A DNA stretch of 23,882 nt from Methanocorpusculum sp. (GCA_029987245.1 DALTWG010000025.1:1-23882), one strand, 5' to 3'. Shown: positions 7,018 through 14,511, counted from the first letter of the stretch. Notes: generated by a model from the sequence alone, not told the origin. Numbers and translations: made by a program.

Positions 7018-8775
7018 TTAAGCCCCTCCTTCCAGAACCTGAGATTCATAGACTTCGCGGTAGATTTTATTTGAGGCAAGGAGTTCGTCATGCGTTCCAA
7101 TCGCATCAATTTTTCCCCCTTCCATGACCAGAATTCTGTCTGCGTCTTCGATTGAAGAAATCCGCTGCGCAATAATGAGTTTGGTAGTGCTTTTCAGTTC
7201 ATTTTTCAATGCGCTGCGGATTTGGGCATCGGTTTTTGTGTCCACCGCACTTGTTGAATCATCCAAAATGAGAATCTTCGGTTTTTTAAGAAGTGCGCGC
7301 GCAATGCAGAGCCGCTGTTTCTGTCCGCCGGAAAGATTGCTTCCCCCCTGCTCGATACGGGTGTTATAGCCGTCCGGGAATGCGCTGACAAATTCATCAG
7401 CGTGCGCGATTTCGCAGGCGTGTTTTATTTCGGCGTCGGTTGCATTTGCATTTCCCCATAAGAGATTTTCCCGCACTGTTCCGGAAAACAGGAGATTTTT
7501 CTGCAGAACAACCGAGACCGCCGAGCGAAGCGTATCAAGATTATATGCGCGCACATCAACACCGCCTACCTGTATCGAGCCGGACTCTGCGTCATAGAGC
7601 CGCGGAATCAGCTGAATCAGCGTGCTTTTTGCGCTTCCTGTGCTTCCTATAATCCCAATCATCTCACCGGACATGATGGAAAACGAAACCGAATCAAGTG
7701 TTTTGCGTTCGGCTCCGGCATCATATCTGAAATCCACATTTTCAAAGACAATCGAGCCGTCCCTGACTTCAGTCACCGGATTATCTGGCGATGTTATGTC
7801 GGTTTGTTCATCCAGGACCTCGACAATACGGCGCGAACTTGCCCGTGCCATGGTAATCATGACCAAAATCATGGAAAACATCATTAAACTCATGAGAATC
7901 TGCATGGAATAGGAAATCATGGAAACAAGCTGACCTTCGGTCATCATATCTGAAACAATAAACTGCGCGCCGAACCAGGAAATAAGGAGAATACAAAGGT
8001 AAAGACAGAACTGCATAAGGGGACTCATAAAAACCATGATTTTTTCCACGGTGGAGAATTCCTTGTAGATTGATGCGGAAACGTCTTTGAATTTCGCGGT
8101 TTCGTACTCTTCACGCACAAATGCCTTGACAATTCTGATTCCGCGCAAATTTTCCCGCACTACGCTGTTGAGTTTGTCATAGAGTTTAAACACGCGCTCA
8201 AAAATCGGCCGTGATCTGGTTATTATCAGATACATGCCTATTGCTAAAATCGGCACTGCTGCAAGATAAATCAGGGATATCTGCGGATTGATGATTAAAA
8301 CCATAATGACAGCTAAAATCATAATGCAGGGAGCGCGGATTGCTGTCCGGATTATCATTAAAAAGGCGTTCTGCACGTTGGTTACATCGGTGGTAAGACG
8401 TGTAACAAGCGATGCGGTGGAAAATTTGTCTATGTTTGCAAAGGAGAATTTCTGAATCGCATAAAATATTTTATGCCGCAGATTTTTGGCAAATCCGGCG
8501 GATGCAACCGCAGAAAATTTTCCGGCAAAGATGCCGAATGCAAGGGAAGCAAAAGCAGCGGCAAGTAAAATCAGTCCGGTCTGCCAGACATAATCAAGAT
8601 TTCCTGCATTGATTCCGCTATCTATCAGGTCTGCCATTAAAAACGGTATAATAATTTCCATTAAGGCTTCGCCTATGATAAAAAGCGGTGTTATGAGCGC
8701 GGGTTTTTTATATTCGCCGATGGCTTCTGCCAGGCGCTGTATAATATACTTTAATGATTTCTGCTTCTCCTGCAT
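7018..8775 (-). CDS. ABC exporter half-transporter, degenerate-site subunit
   Basis: The partner half-transporter, 585 residues from ATG 8775 (588 if GTG 8784 is used). It has six membrane helices followed by a nucleotide-binding domain. Walker A reads Gly-Ser-Thr-Gly-Ser-Ala-Lys-Ser, Ala replacing the last Gly. The signature is canonical LSGGQ, but the catalytic Glu after Walker B is Asp (Ile-Leu-Asp-Asp) and the H-switch is Gln (Ile-Ala-Gln-Arg). These are the hallmark substitutions of the degenerate member of a heterodimeric exporter. Its LSGGQ would complete the active ATP site of the downstream subunit, and the downstream LSQGQ would complete the inactive site. First gene of the leftward unit; TAATTAA (8804-8810) upstream may be its box A. 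I chose ATG 8775 for promoter spacing; there is no strong Shine-Dalgarno. Confidence 0.93.
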   Translation of the reverse strand: MQEKQKSLKYIIQRLAEAIGEYKKPALITPLFIIGEALMEIIIPFLMADLIDSGINAGNLDYVWQTGLILLAAAFASLAFGIFAGKFSAVASAGFAKNLRHKIFYAIQKFSFANIDKFSTASLVTRLTTDVTNVQNAFLMIIRTAIRAPCIMILAVIMVLIINPQISLIYLAAVPILAIGMYLIITRSRPIFERVFKLYDKLNSVVRENLRGIRIVKAFVREEYETAKFKDVSASIYKEFSTVEKIMVFMSPLMQFCLYLCILLISWFGAQFIVSDMMTEGQLVSMISYSMQILMSLMMFSMILVMITMARASSRRIVEVLDEQTDITSPDNPVTEVRDGSIVFENVDFRYDAGAERKTLDSVSFSIMSGEMIGIIGSTGSAKSTLIQLIPRLYDAESGSIQVGGVDVRAYNLDTLRSAVSVVLQKNLLFSGTVRENLLWGNANATDAEIKHACEIAHADEFVSAFPDGYNTRIEQGGSNLSGGQKQRLCIARALLKKPKILILDDSTSAVDTKTDAQIRSALKNELKSTTKLIIAQRISSIEDADRILVMEGGKIDAIGTHDELLASNKIYREVYESQVLEGGA

Positions 8776-8864
8776 CTCAAGCACATATATTTGTCAGACA
8801 TAGTTAATTACTTATCGAAGGAAGGACATTTATAGTGAGTCGTCCAATAGTATAACAATTGATT

Positions 8865-9650
8865 ATGCATAGAATATTTGGTCTTCTGATTATCGCCATG
8901 ATTGGCTTTGCACTTTTTGCCGGATGCGCCGCAGCTGAAGATGATCGCGGTCTTCTTACGGTTTCGTGCAGTACAAAATCCGCTGATATCTCTATTGTCA
9001 GCAATAACAAGGTTATCGAAACAAAATCCCCGACGAACGGGTCCTGTGATTTTTATGTTTCAGAAACATCGCCGATTGATACAATTATCGCTGAAGAATC
9101 AACGCACTGTACCAACGTGGTGCATATTTCTGCATCACCCAAAGCAGGCGAACGCAAAACCGCCTCCATTAGTGTCGGCAGTACAATTTATCCGTCAGGC
9201 GGCGATTACGGCTATGTGTGCGTGTATGCCAATGTACTTGGCGCCAAAGTGGAGGCAAAAACAAAATACGGTATTAATACTTTTACCGGATACACGAACA
9301 GATACGGCTATGCGCAAATTCCGGTCAACGGCGAAGATTACAGAATTAAATCCATAACTATATCCTCTCCGGGATGGGTTACCGAGGTCCTTGATGTAGA
9401 TGTGGCACCAAAAGGCGGGCACCGGGTAACTTATCAGGTTTATCTTACCAGCACTGAACAGGCGGCTGCAGCCGCAGCAGAAAGTGTGACACCGACTTCG
9501 ACCCCGACTCCAGAGGAAACAAAAATCCTTCTCGGTTACGCAACGCAGCCGGTGGAAACACAGACGACAGTTCCTGCCTCATCGCCGGTGCCTGTCGCAG
9601 CTGTTTTGCTTGGTCTTTCTCTTGCAGCATTCTGCAGCAGAAAAGACTGA
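8865..9650 (+). CDS. Secreted, C-terminally anchored surface protein (PEGA-like)
   Basis: A protein of 261 residues from ATG 8865 (263 from TTG 8859). It has an N-terminal signal segment ending in Phe-Ala-Gly-Cys-Ala-Ala-Ala, which could be a signal peptidase I site or a weak lipobox. The body has two beta-rich, PEGA-like segments, the second with Gly-Tyr-Thr-Asn-Arg-Tyr-Gly and a Ser-Pro-Gly-Trp-Val motif. A Thr/Pro/Ser-rich linker (TPTSTPTPEE) follows, then a final hydrophobic helix and Ser-Arg-Lys-Asp. This is the plan of a wall-spanning or S-layer-associated archaeal protein. The next gene encodes a paralogue. Four cysteines in the mature part may form disulfides. A TATA-like TTTATAG (8829-8835) sits about 31 nt before the ATG; transcription is divergent from the ABC exporter. 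Exact function unknown. Confidence 0.75.
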   Translation: MHRIFGLLIIAMIGFALFAGCAAAEDDRGLLTVSCSTKSADISIVSNNKVIETKSPTNGSCDFYVSETSPIDTIIAEESTHCTNVVHISASPKAGERKTASISVGSTIYPSGGDYGYVCVYANVLGAKVEAKTKYGINTFTGYTNRYGYAQIPVNGEDYRIKSITISSPGWVTEVLDVDVAPKGGHRVTYQVYLTSTEQAAAAAAESVTPTSTPTPEETKILLGYATQPVETQTTVPASSPVPVAAVLLGLSLAAFCSRKD

Positions 9651-9651
9651 A

Positions 9652-9659
9652 TTTTTTTT
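9652..9659 (+). terminator. Oligo-T terminator after first surface-protein gene
   Basis: Eight T directly follow the TGA stop at 9648-9650, the typical archaeal U-tract terminator. No hairpin is seen. The next gene has its own TATA box. Confidence 0.45.
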
Positions 9660-9668
9660 AAACAAATC

Positions 9669-9677
9669 TTTATACTA
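9669..9677 (+). promoter_or_regulatory. TATA box of second surface-protein gene
   Basis: TTTATACTA lies about 50 nt before the ATG at 9727. A start point about 25 nt downstream would give a leader of about 30 nt including AGGTGA (9716-9721), 5 nt before the ATG. Confidence 0.5.
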
Positions 9678-9726
9678 TGGCGTTAAAGTATTAGATACAG
9701 AACGTAGTTTCTGATCAGGTGATTTC

Positions 9727-10437
9727 ATGAAAAAAATTATGTATGTTCTGATTGGACTTGTTGTCTTATCCTGCTTTGTTTCAGCTGCAGCTGCAGACGG
9801 AGTCGGAGGAGAGCGCGGTTTCATTCAGGTAAAGTGTAATGTTGACGGCGCATCAGCTTCTCTTGTTGGAACTGATAACCAGGTGTATGACACGCAGATT
9901 ATTCAGGACGGTAAGTGCGAATTTATTGTATACACTACCGGCACTCCGGTTAACCGTGTTGTTGTATCCAAAGACGGTTACTTCACCAATGGTGCGGAAG
10001 TTTCCAATCCGTCTGCAGGTCAGACCGAATTTGTATCGGTTGACCTTACCTCTTCCCAGTCCACCGGAATCGGCGGAGAACGCGGTATTTACAAGATTCA
10101 GACCAATGTAATCGGCGCAAAAGTATCTCTTATTTCGATTAACGGCGATGAGCAGGTCGGCGGATATACCAATATCTATGGTGTTTCTGAAATTCCGGTT
10201 TACATTATGGGAACCCCGAACAAGGGTGTAAAAGTTTCCGCACCCGGCTGGACCACTGTTGAACGCGATGACCTCCAGGTTCCGGGAGCAGGAGAAACCT
10301 TATCCTACACTATCAACCTTCAGTCTCTGAACCCGACCTCTGTACCGACTGCCCCCTCGTCTCCTGTTGGTTTTGCAGGTATTTTAGCAGGTCTTGCAGT
10401 TCTTGGCGCAGCAGCAGTTCTCCTTAAAAGAGACTAA
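9727..10437 (+). CDS. Secreted, C-terminally anchored surface protein (two PEGA-like repeats)
   Basis: A 236-residue paralogue of the preceding protein. It has a signal peptide (MKKIMYVLIGLVVLSCFVSA, cleavage near Ala-Ala-Ala-Asp), then two similar beta-rich modules (about 28-112 and 115-205), each opening with Gly-Gly-Glu-Arg-Gly and containing an Asn-Val or Val-Asp-Gly-Ala segment; the second ends with Ala-Pro-Gly-Trp. A short Pro/Thr/Ser linker leads to Pro-Val-Gly-Phe-Ala-Gly, a hydrophobic helix and Lys-Arg-Asp. That tripartite tail (short motif, helix, basic end) recalls sortase-type sorting signals such as PGF-CTERM but lacks the Pro-Gly-Phe motif; no archaeosortase gene is here. It has a clear Shine-Dalgarno (AGGTGA). 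Its regular codon use and good promoter suggest good expression. Probably displayed on the cell surface. Confidence 0.78.
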   Translation: MKKIMYVLIGLVVLSCFVSAAAADGVGGERGFIQVKCNVDGASASLVGTDNQVYDTQIIQDGKCEFIVYTTGTPVNRVVVSKDGYFTNGAEVSNPSAGQTEFVSVDLTSSQSTGIGGERGIYKIQTNVIGAKVSLISINGDEQVGGYTNIYGVSEIPVYIMGTPNKGVKVSAPGWTTVERDDLQVPGAGETLSYTINLQSLNPTSVPTAPSSPVGFAGILAGLAVLGAAAVLLKRD

Positions 10438-10441
10438 ACCC

Positions 10442-10449
10442 TTTTTTTT
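10442..10449 (+). terminator. T8 tract between surface-protein gene and TPR start codon
   Basis: Eight T fill the space directly before the ATG at 10450, after the TAA at 10435-10437. As an archaeal U-tract it should end the upstream transcript, yet the next gene begins immediately after it with no room for a leader of its own. Confidence 0.4.
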
Positions 10450-10983
10450 ATGACTGGCGATTTTTCCAATGCAGAACTCTGGTTTGAGCGCGGCGAAGCA
10501 GAGCGTGACGCGGGAAATTTCCGCCAGGCTGAACTCTTGTTTGCAAAAGCGGTAGAACTTGCGCCGGCTAACGGCGGCTATCTTGCTGAACTCGCGCTTG
10601 CCATGGATGAAAACGGAAAAACCGAAGACGCGCTGCGTATTTTGCAGCGTGCCTGCGAGGTCGCGCCTCTTATCGATTCAGTGTGGTGCGCCCGGGGCGT
10701 GACGCTGTTTAAAGCGGGCGATTCCAATGCCGCGATTTTCTGTTTTGAGCGTGCGGCGCGCCTCAATCCTCATGAAGTCCTCAACTGGACCAATCTGGCG
10801 CTTGCCTTTGGTGCGCTCCGCGAATATAAAAAGGCGCTTTCCGCATTTGAGCAGGCATGTGAAATCACGCCCGAAGATGCAGATTTATGGATGAAAAAGG
10901 CGCGCGTGCTTGAAGTACTCGGCGAAACTGAGCGCGCGGCCCACTGCAGAGCAAGTGCAGAGCGGTTAAGCAGCTATCTGTAG
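10450..10983 (+). CDS. TPR (tetratricopeptide) repeat protein
   Basis: A 177-residue cytoplasmic protein consisting almost wholly of TPR units of 34 residues (about four to five), with the usual Ala/Gly at positions 8 and 20 and Pro at 32 (for example Glu-Leu-Ala-Pro, Glu-Val-Ala-Pro, Arg-Leu-Asn-Pro, Glu-Ile-Thr-Pro at regular spacing). No signal peptide or catalytic domain is seen; TPRs mediate protein-protein contacts. The start ATG is only 12 nt after the preceding stop with a T8 tract between and no Shine-Dalgarno, so how it is translated is unclear. The gene overlaps the convergent aldo/keto reductase gene by 10 bp at its 3' end. A similar short TPR gene sits beside another anchored surface-protein gene at 22095. 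Confidence 0.88.
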   Translation: MTGDFSNAELWFERGEAERDAGNFRQAELLFAKAVELAPANGGYLAELALAMDENGKTEDALRILQRACEVAPLIDSVWCARGVTLFKAGDSNAAIFCFERAARLNPHEVLNWTNLALAFGALREYKKALSAFEQACEITPEDADLWMKKARVLEVLGETERAAHCRASAERLSSYL

Positions 10984-12101
10984 CCGGCAAGCGTGCAGAA
11001 ATCTGCCATAACCTCGCTTATTTTAATCCGCTGCGGACAGGCTTTTTCGCATGCACCGCAGGCTTCACACGCTGACGGGCGCTTGTTTTCGGCAAGGGAT
11101 GCAAGGAAATGGGGTGCCACAAATCCTCCGTTGGTGAATTTGTATTCATTATACGTATTTATCAGAAGGGGAATATCAAGTTCGTTCGGACAGTGGTCAA
11201 CGCAGTATCTGCATGAAGTACAAGGCACCCCTTTTGTCATTTCACGCGCTATCGCATAAAGCGCCCGTTTTTCCTCATCGGATGCCGGCGCAAATTCCGA
11301 CATCACTGCAATATTTTCTTTTAACTGCGCCATATCTGACATGCCGGATAAAACAACAGCCACCTGTGGAATCGACTGAAGATACTGCAAAGCCCAGGCT
11401 GCCGAGGACTGCTTTCGAAACGCAGCAAGGGTTTTTTCTGCATCCGGCGACAGATGCGCCAGTTTTCCGCCCCTGAGCGGTTCCATAACAAAGACCGGCA
11501 AATGATATTTTTCAAGCAGCGCAAGTTTTTCCTTTGCATCCTGAAATTCATAGTCAAGCCAGTTTAACTGAATCTGACAGAAATCCATATCTGCGCCGTA
11601 TTTTTCCAGAAATTGCTCCATTACATCGATTTTTCCGTGCGCGGAAAAACCGAGATATGTTATGCGCCCTGCATCTTTTTCGGATTTGAGATAGGAATGT
11701 ATCCGGTATTTTTCGTCAAGATAATAGGCAATGTTGGATTCGCAGACATTCTGCATCAGATAAAAGTCGAAATAGTCTGTATGGAAGGTTTTCAGTTGAC
11801 GGCTGAAGACCTCTTCAACCCTGTTTACATCGGAAATATCATAACCGAGGAATTTCACCGCAAGATAGTATGAACTGCGCGGATACGGCGCGAGTGCGGC
11901 GGCCGTTACGCGCTCACACTGTTTTCCATGATACCCGGGACCGGTGTCAAAATAAGTAAGCCCGTGTGCCATGGCGTACGAAACCATTTCATTGACTTTT
12001 TTCTGGTCCGGCTCTGCATCATTGCCGTTTACTACAGGCAGCCGCATCATTCCAAGACCTAAGGCCGGCAGGCGGATATTTTTGAAGGGGTGTGTAATCA
12101 T
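10974..12101 (-). CDS. Aldo/keto reductase with C-terminal 2x[4Fe-4S] ferredoxin domain
   Basis: An NADP-dependent aldo/keto reductase barrel (about residues 1-290) followed by a ferredoxin-like tail with CTSCRYCVDHCP and CEACGACEKACP, enough for two [4Fe-4S] clusters. I start it at ATG 12101 (375 residues), where the family's N-terminus (KNIRLPALGLGMMRLP) begins. A longer frame to 12209 would overlap the divergent gene's start and adds unrelated residues. Tetrad positions: Asp in Phe-Asp-Thr-Gly-Pro-Gly, Tyr in the same loop and Lys in Ala-Val-Lys-Phe are present, but the usual His in the Leu-Leu-His motif is Gln (Leu-Met-Gln-Asn). Such proteins are common in anaerobes and are thought to couple barrel redox chemistry to clusters; the substrate is unknown. 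Upstream promoter shared with the divergent nucleotidyltransferase. Confidence 0.87.
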   Translation of the reverse strand: MITHPFKNIRLPALGLGMMRLPVVNGNDAEPDQKKVNEMVSYAMAHGLTYFDTGPGYHGKQCERVTAAALAPYPRSSYYLAVKFLGYDISDVNRVEEVFSRQLKTFHTDYFDFYLMQNVCESNIAYYLDEKYRIHSYLKSEKDAGRITYLGFSAHGKIDVMEQFLEKYGADMDFCQIQLNWLDYEFQDAKEKLALLEKYHLPVFVMEPLRGGKLAHLSPDAEKTLAAFRKQSSAAWALQYLQSIPQVAVVLSGMSDMAQLKENIAVMSEFAPASDEEKRALYAIAREMTKGVPCTSCRYCVDHCPNELDIPLLINTYNEYKFTNGGFVAPHFLASLAENKRPSACEACGACEKACPQRIKISEVMADFCTLAGYR

Positions 12102-12171
12102 AATCTCTGATATGTAGGAAGGCAAACGAGATATGTATTCGGGTTGGTACTCAACTCTAGTCACAAACATC

Positions 12172-12180
12172 ATATAAAAT
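12172..12180 (+). promoter_or_regulatory. TATA box of sugar-nucleotidyltransferase gene
   Basis: ATATAAAAT lies 20-28 nt before the ATG at 12200, with no Shine-Dalgarno between, so a leaderless or almost leaderless transcript is expected. Confidence 0.5.
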
Positions 12181-12199
12181 AAGCGCAAATATATCAAGA

Positions 12200-13378
12200 A
12201 TGAAAGCATGCATTATGTGCGGAGGAGAAGGCACCCGCCTTCGCCCCCTTACCTTTGAGCGTCCGAAACCCTGTATTCCGGTCGCAAACCAGCCTTCAAT
12301 TGTGCATCTTGTAACGCATCTTGCAAATCTCGGATTCACCGACATTGTCATCACCATCGGCTATCTGGGCGACGACATCCAGAAAGCGCTTGGCGACGGC
12401 TCGCTTTACGGCGCAAATATCACCTATGTCTCCGAGGAAATAAAGCTTGGAACTGCCGGAAGCGTCAAAAACGCCCAGAAATATCTGGATGACGCGCCGT
12501 TTCTGGTTGTCGGCGGCGACCACATGACCGACCTCAACCTGCTTGAGTTCTACCGCGAACATATGGCATCTTCGGCAACTGTTTCCATCGGTTTAATCAG
12601 CGTGGAAGACCCGCGCGAATTCGGTATTGCAGAAGTTGATGCAAATCTGCGCATTCGCAGATTCCATGAAAAACCCGCGCCTGGAGAGATTTTCTCCAAC
12701 CTTGCAAGCACGGGAATTTATGTATGCGACCCGAAGATTTTTGAATTCATTCCGGAAAACACCAAGTTTGATTTCGCTAAAAACCTCTTCCCTCTGCTGA
12801 TGGAAAAAGGATTCCAGATTAACGGCTGGCTTGCGCGCGGAAACTGGACGGATGTAGGAAACCCTGCGATGCTTCGCGCGGCTGAAAAATGGATGCTTGC
12901 CGGAAGCGGTGCCACCAGTGTGCTCGGCACGTTAAATGTGAAAGACGCGCACATCACCGGTCCGGTTAAATTCGGCGACGGCATTACACTTGGCGCGGGC
13001 TCGCGCGTTATCGGCCCGGTTTTAATCGGCAACGGTGTCACTATCGGCGAAAATGTCATTATCGGGCCCTACACAAGCATCGGCAACAACTGTGTAATTA
13101 AGGATAATGTCAAACTCTTCTCCTCGTCGCTGTACAAAGGATGCATTCTTGGTGAAAACACAACGATTTCAGGCAGCATTGTTGATATCGACACGCATAT
13201 TGGAAACAACTGTTCGATTGAGCACAACACGGTTGTGGGCCCGAGAACGGTTATCAGAAACGGTGTTACGATTCACTCCGGGGTGCGCATCTGGCCGGAT
13301 GTCATTATTGAAGCAAATGAAATTGTAAAAGACGTTGTCTTAAACGACAAATATGATACAAAATATGAAGGGTCGTAA
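12200..13378 (+). CDS. Sugar-phosphate nucleotidyltransferase with left-handed beta-helix domain
   Basis: A 392-residue NDP-sugar pyrophosphorylase. The N-terminal Rossmann-like domain (about 1-235) has the signature MCGGEGTRLRPLTFERPKP with the catalytic Arg and Lys, the Gly-Gly-Asp-His metal/nucleotide motif near residue 110, and Gly-Asn-Trp-Thr-Asp-Val-Gly near 215. The C-terminal part (about 250-375) is a left-handed beta-helix of hexapeptide units (Ile-Gly-x-Asn type), as in GlmU and GDP-mannose pyrophosphorylases. It has the general look of mannose-1-phosphate guanylyltransferase, but glucose- or glucosamine-1-phosphate cannot be excluded, and an acetyltransferase activity of the helix domain is not assured. 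The product feeds glycan or S-layer glycosylation. A T9 tract follows the stop. Start fixed by the TATA box and the family N-terminus MKACIMCGG. Confidence 0.86.
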   Translation: MKACIMCGGEGTRLRPLTFERPKPCIPVANQPSIVHLVTHLANLGFTDIVITIGYLGDDIQKALGDGSLYGANITYVSEEIKLGTAGSVKNAQKYLDDAPFLVVGGDHMTDLNLLEFYREHMASSATVSIGLISVEDPREFGIAEVDANLRIRRFHEKPAPGEIFSNLASTGIYVCDPKIFEFIPENTKFDFAKNLFPLLMEKGFQINGWLARGNWTDVGNPAMLRAAEKWMLAGSGATSVLGTLNVKDAHITGPVKFGDGITLGAGSRVIGPVLIGNGVTIGENVIIGPYTSIGNNCVIKDNVKLFSSSLYKGCILGENTTISGSIVDIDTHIGNNCSIEHNTVVGPRTVIRNGVTIHSGVRIWPDVIIEANEIVKDVVLNDKYDTKYEGS

Positions 13379-13381
13379 GGG

Positions 13382-13399
13382 CTCTTCTTTTTTTTTATT
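13382..13399 (+). terminator. Oligo-T terminator after sugar-nucleotidyltransferase gene
   Basis: A T-rich run including nine consecutive T follows the TAA at 13376-13378. This is a typical archaeal U-tract terminator, separating the gene from the convergent EamA gene. Confidence 0.5.
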
Positions 13400-13405
13400 C
13401 AATGC

Positions 13406-13454
13406 GATAACCCGTTGTTAACTCATTTTTCAGACCACTTAACAACAGGTTATC
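13406..13454. repeat. 16-bp inverted repeat spanning the EamA stop codon
   Basis: Arms GATAACCCGTTGTTAA (13406-13421) and TTAACAACAGGTTATC (13439-13454) pair over 16 positions with one mismatch and a 17-nt loop. The right arm contains the stop codon of the leftward EamA gene. On the plus strand the repeat is followed by TGTTTTTTCC, so it may act as a second terminator for rightward transcription. Confidence 0.65.
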
Positions 13455-14436
13455 TGTTTTTTCCATCCAGGGATTTTTTCCCGCCGGACAGACTCTTTTT
13501 GATATTTTCCGCAGCGATTTCTGCCTGGACCCCGGATTCTTTTCTGCTTCTTCTAAATGCCATTGACTCGGCAAAAAATGCGCCTGCCAATATACAAATG
13601 CCGCCGATAATACCAAGCACTGTCAGATGCTGGTCCAAAAATATTGCCGAGAAAAGAACTGCAGAAAGCGGTTCAAGATAGCCGACAGTGGCAACTGTCT
13701 GCGCCGGGAGTTTGATGATAGACGAGAAGTAAAGATATCCGGTAAAACCGGTGTTTACCACACCTAAAATCAGCATCGGCAAAATATCTGACTGCTGCAT
13801 GTGTATTTCAAAGTTCCCTGTAATGAGAATAAACAACCCGCTTGCAACAAAGGCAAACACCATCTGCAGAAGCGGATTTTCCAGACCGTCGATTCTTCCC
13901 GCTTTCTTGTTAAACATAATCATACAGGCGGCGCAGCAGGCCGAAACCGCCCCGCAAAAGACGCCGAACGGTGCAACCCCGGTAAGAAAAGCCTGGCCGT
14001 TAAAAAGCACCACGCCGGTCATGGCAATAACGAAACCGATTACACGCGTCGGCGTAAGTTTTTCTTTGAAAACAAACGGCGACAAAGCCATGACAATTAC
14101 CGGACCGCAGTAGTAGGCAAGTGTTCCAAACGGAATTCCCCCCTCCTTGTAGGCAACGAAAAGCGAAAGCCAGGCGCCGCCCAGAAAGAGACCTGACAGT
14201 GCAAGGAAAAAGAAGTCCTTCGGTTTTTTATGAAACGTGAACTTTTTGCGTGCAATAAGAAAGATGGATAAAAGGACGGCAACAGCAAGCACCGTGCGCA
14301 AAAAAACCATCTGATAGGTAGGAAGTGAAATCTGCTCAATCCAGATACCGTTCGCTCCATAAATCAGCAGAGCGATAATGAATTTGATATAGGCAGTGTT
14401 CACTTTCATCGAATGCCTTATATGTAGGGTTGCCAT
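13450..14436 (-). CDS. EamA/DMT-superfamily transporter
   Basis: A 328-residue membrane protein with about ten hydrophobic helices in two EamA halves (about residues 10-150 and 160-295), the standard drug/metabolite transporter fold. Motifs such as Phe-Leu-Arg-Thr near helix 2, Gly-Thr-Leu-Ala-Tyr-Tyr near helix 4 and Leu-Glu-Pro-Leu-Ser-Ala-Val-Leu near helix 9 match the family. The charged C-terminal tail (about 30 residues) is cytoplasmic. The substrate is unknown; amino acids and related metabolites are typical. The start is uncertain: ATG 14436 gives the full frame, ATG 14409 begins nine codons later nearer helix 1, and a TTTTTTAAT element about 30 nt before 14409 could be its box A. A short ORF with a near-perfect Shine-Dalgarno overlaps the start in another frame. 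Confidence 0.88.
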   Translation of the reverse strand: MATLHIRHSMKVNTAYIKFIIALLIYGANGIWIEQISLPTYQMVFLRTVLAVAVLLSIFLIARKKFTFHKKPKDFFFLALSGLFLGGAWLSLFVAYKEGGIPFGTLAYYCGPVIVMALSPFVFKEKLTPTRVIGFVIAMTGVVLFNGQAFLTGVAPFGVFCGAVSACCAACMIMFNKKAGRIDGLENPLLQMVFAFVASGLFILITGNFEIHMQQSDILPMLILGVVNTGFTGYLYFSSIIKLPAQTVATVGYLEPLSAVLFSAIFLDQHLTVLGIIGGICILAGAFFAESMAFRRSRKESGVQAEIAAENIKKSLSGGKKSLDGKNR

Positions 14437-14464
14437 GGATTAAAAAACATAAGGTTTGCACCAT
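14336..14464 (-). CDS. Possible 42-codon leader ORF overlapping the EamA start
   Basis: On the minus strand AGGAGGT (14470-14476) lies 5 nt before ATG 14464, the best Shine-Dalgarno in the window. The frame it opens runs 42 codons to TGA at 14336-14338 and differs from the EamA frame, whose start codons (14436 and 14409) lie inside it. The peptide (starting MVQTLCFLIHGNPTYKAF) matches nothing I know and has no clear membrane segment. It could be a regulatory leader peptide, a chance ORF, or a sign that the EamA 5' end is frameshifted relative to an ancestral start. Low confidence as a real gene. Confidence 0.25.
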   Translation of the reverse strand: MVQTLCFLIHGNPTYKAFDESEHCLYQIHYRSADLWSERYLD

Positions 14465-14511
14465 TCCTTACCTCCTTGTGTGCCCCTGTTTCATAAGTTA
14501 ATATGGAGAGA

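Noticed and set aside
12102..12209. N-terminal extension of the aldo/keto reductase (36 extra codons)
   Set aside because: It would overlap the divergent nucleotidyltransferase start and cover its TATA box; the family N-terminus begins just after ATG 12101.
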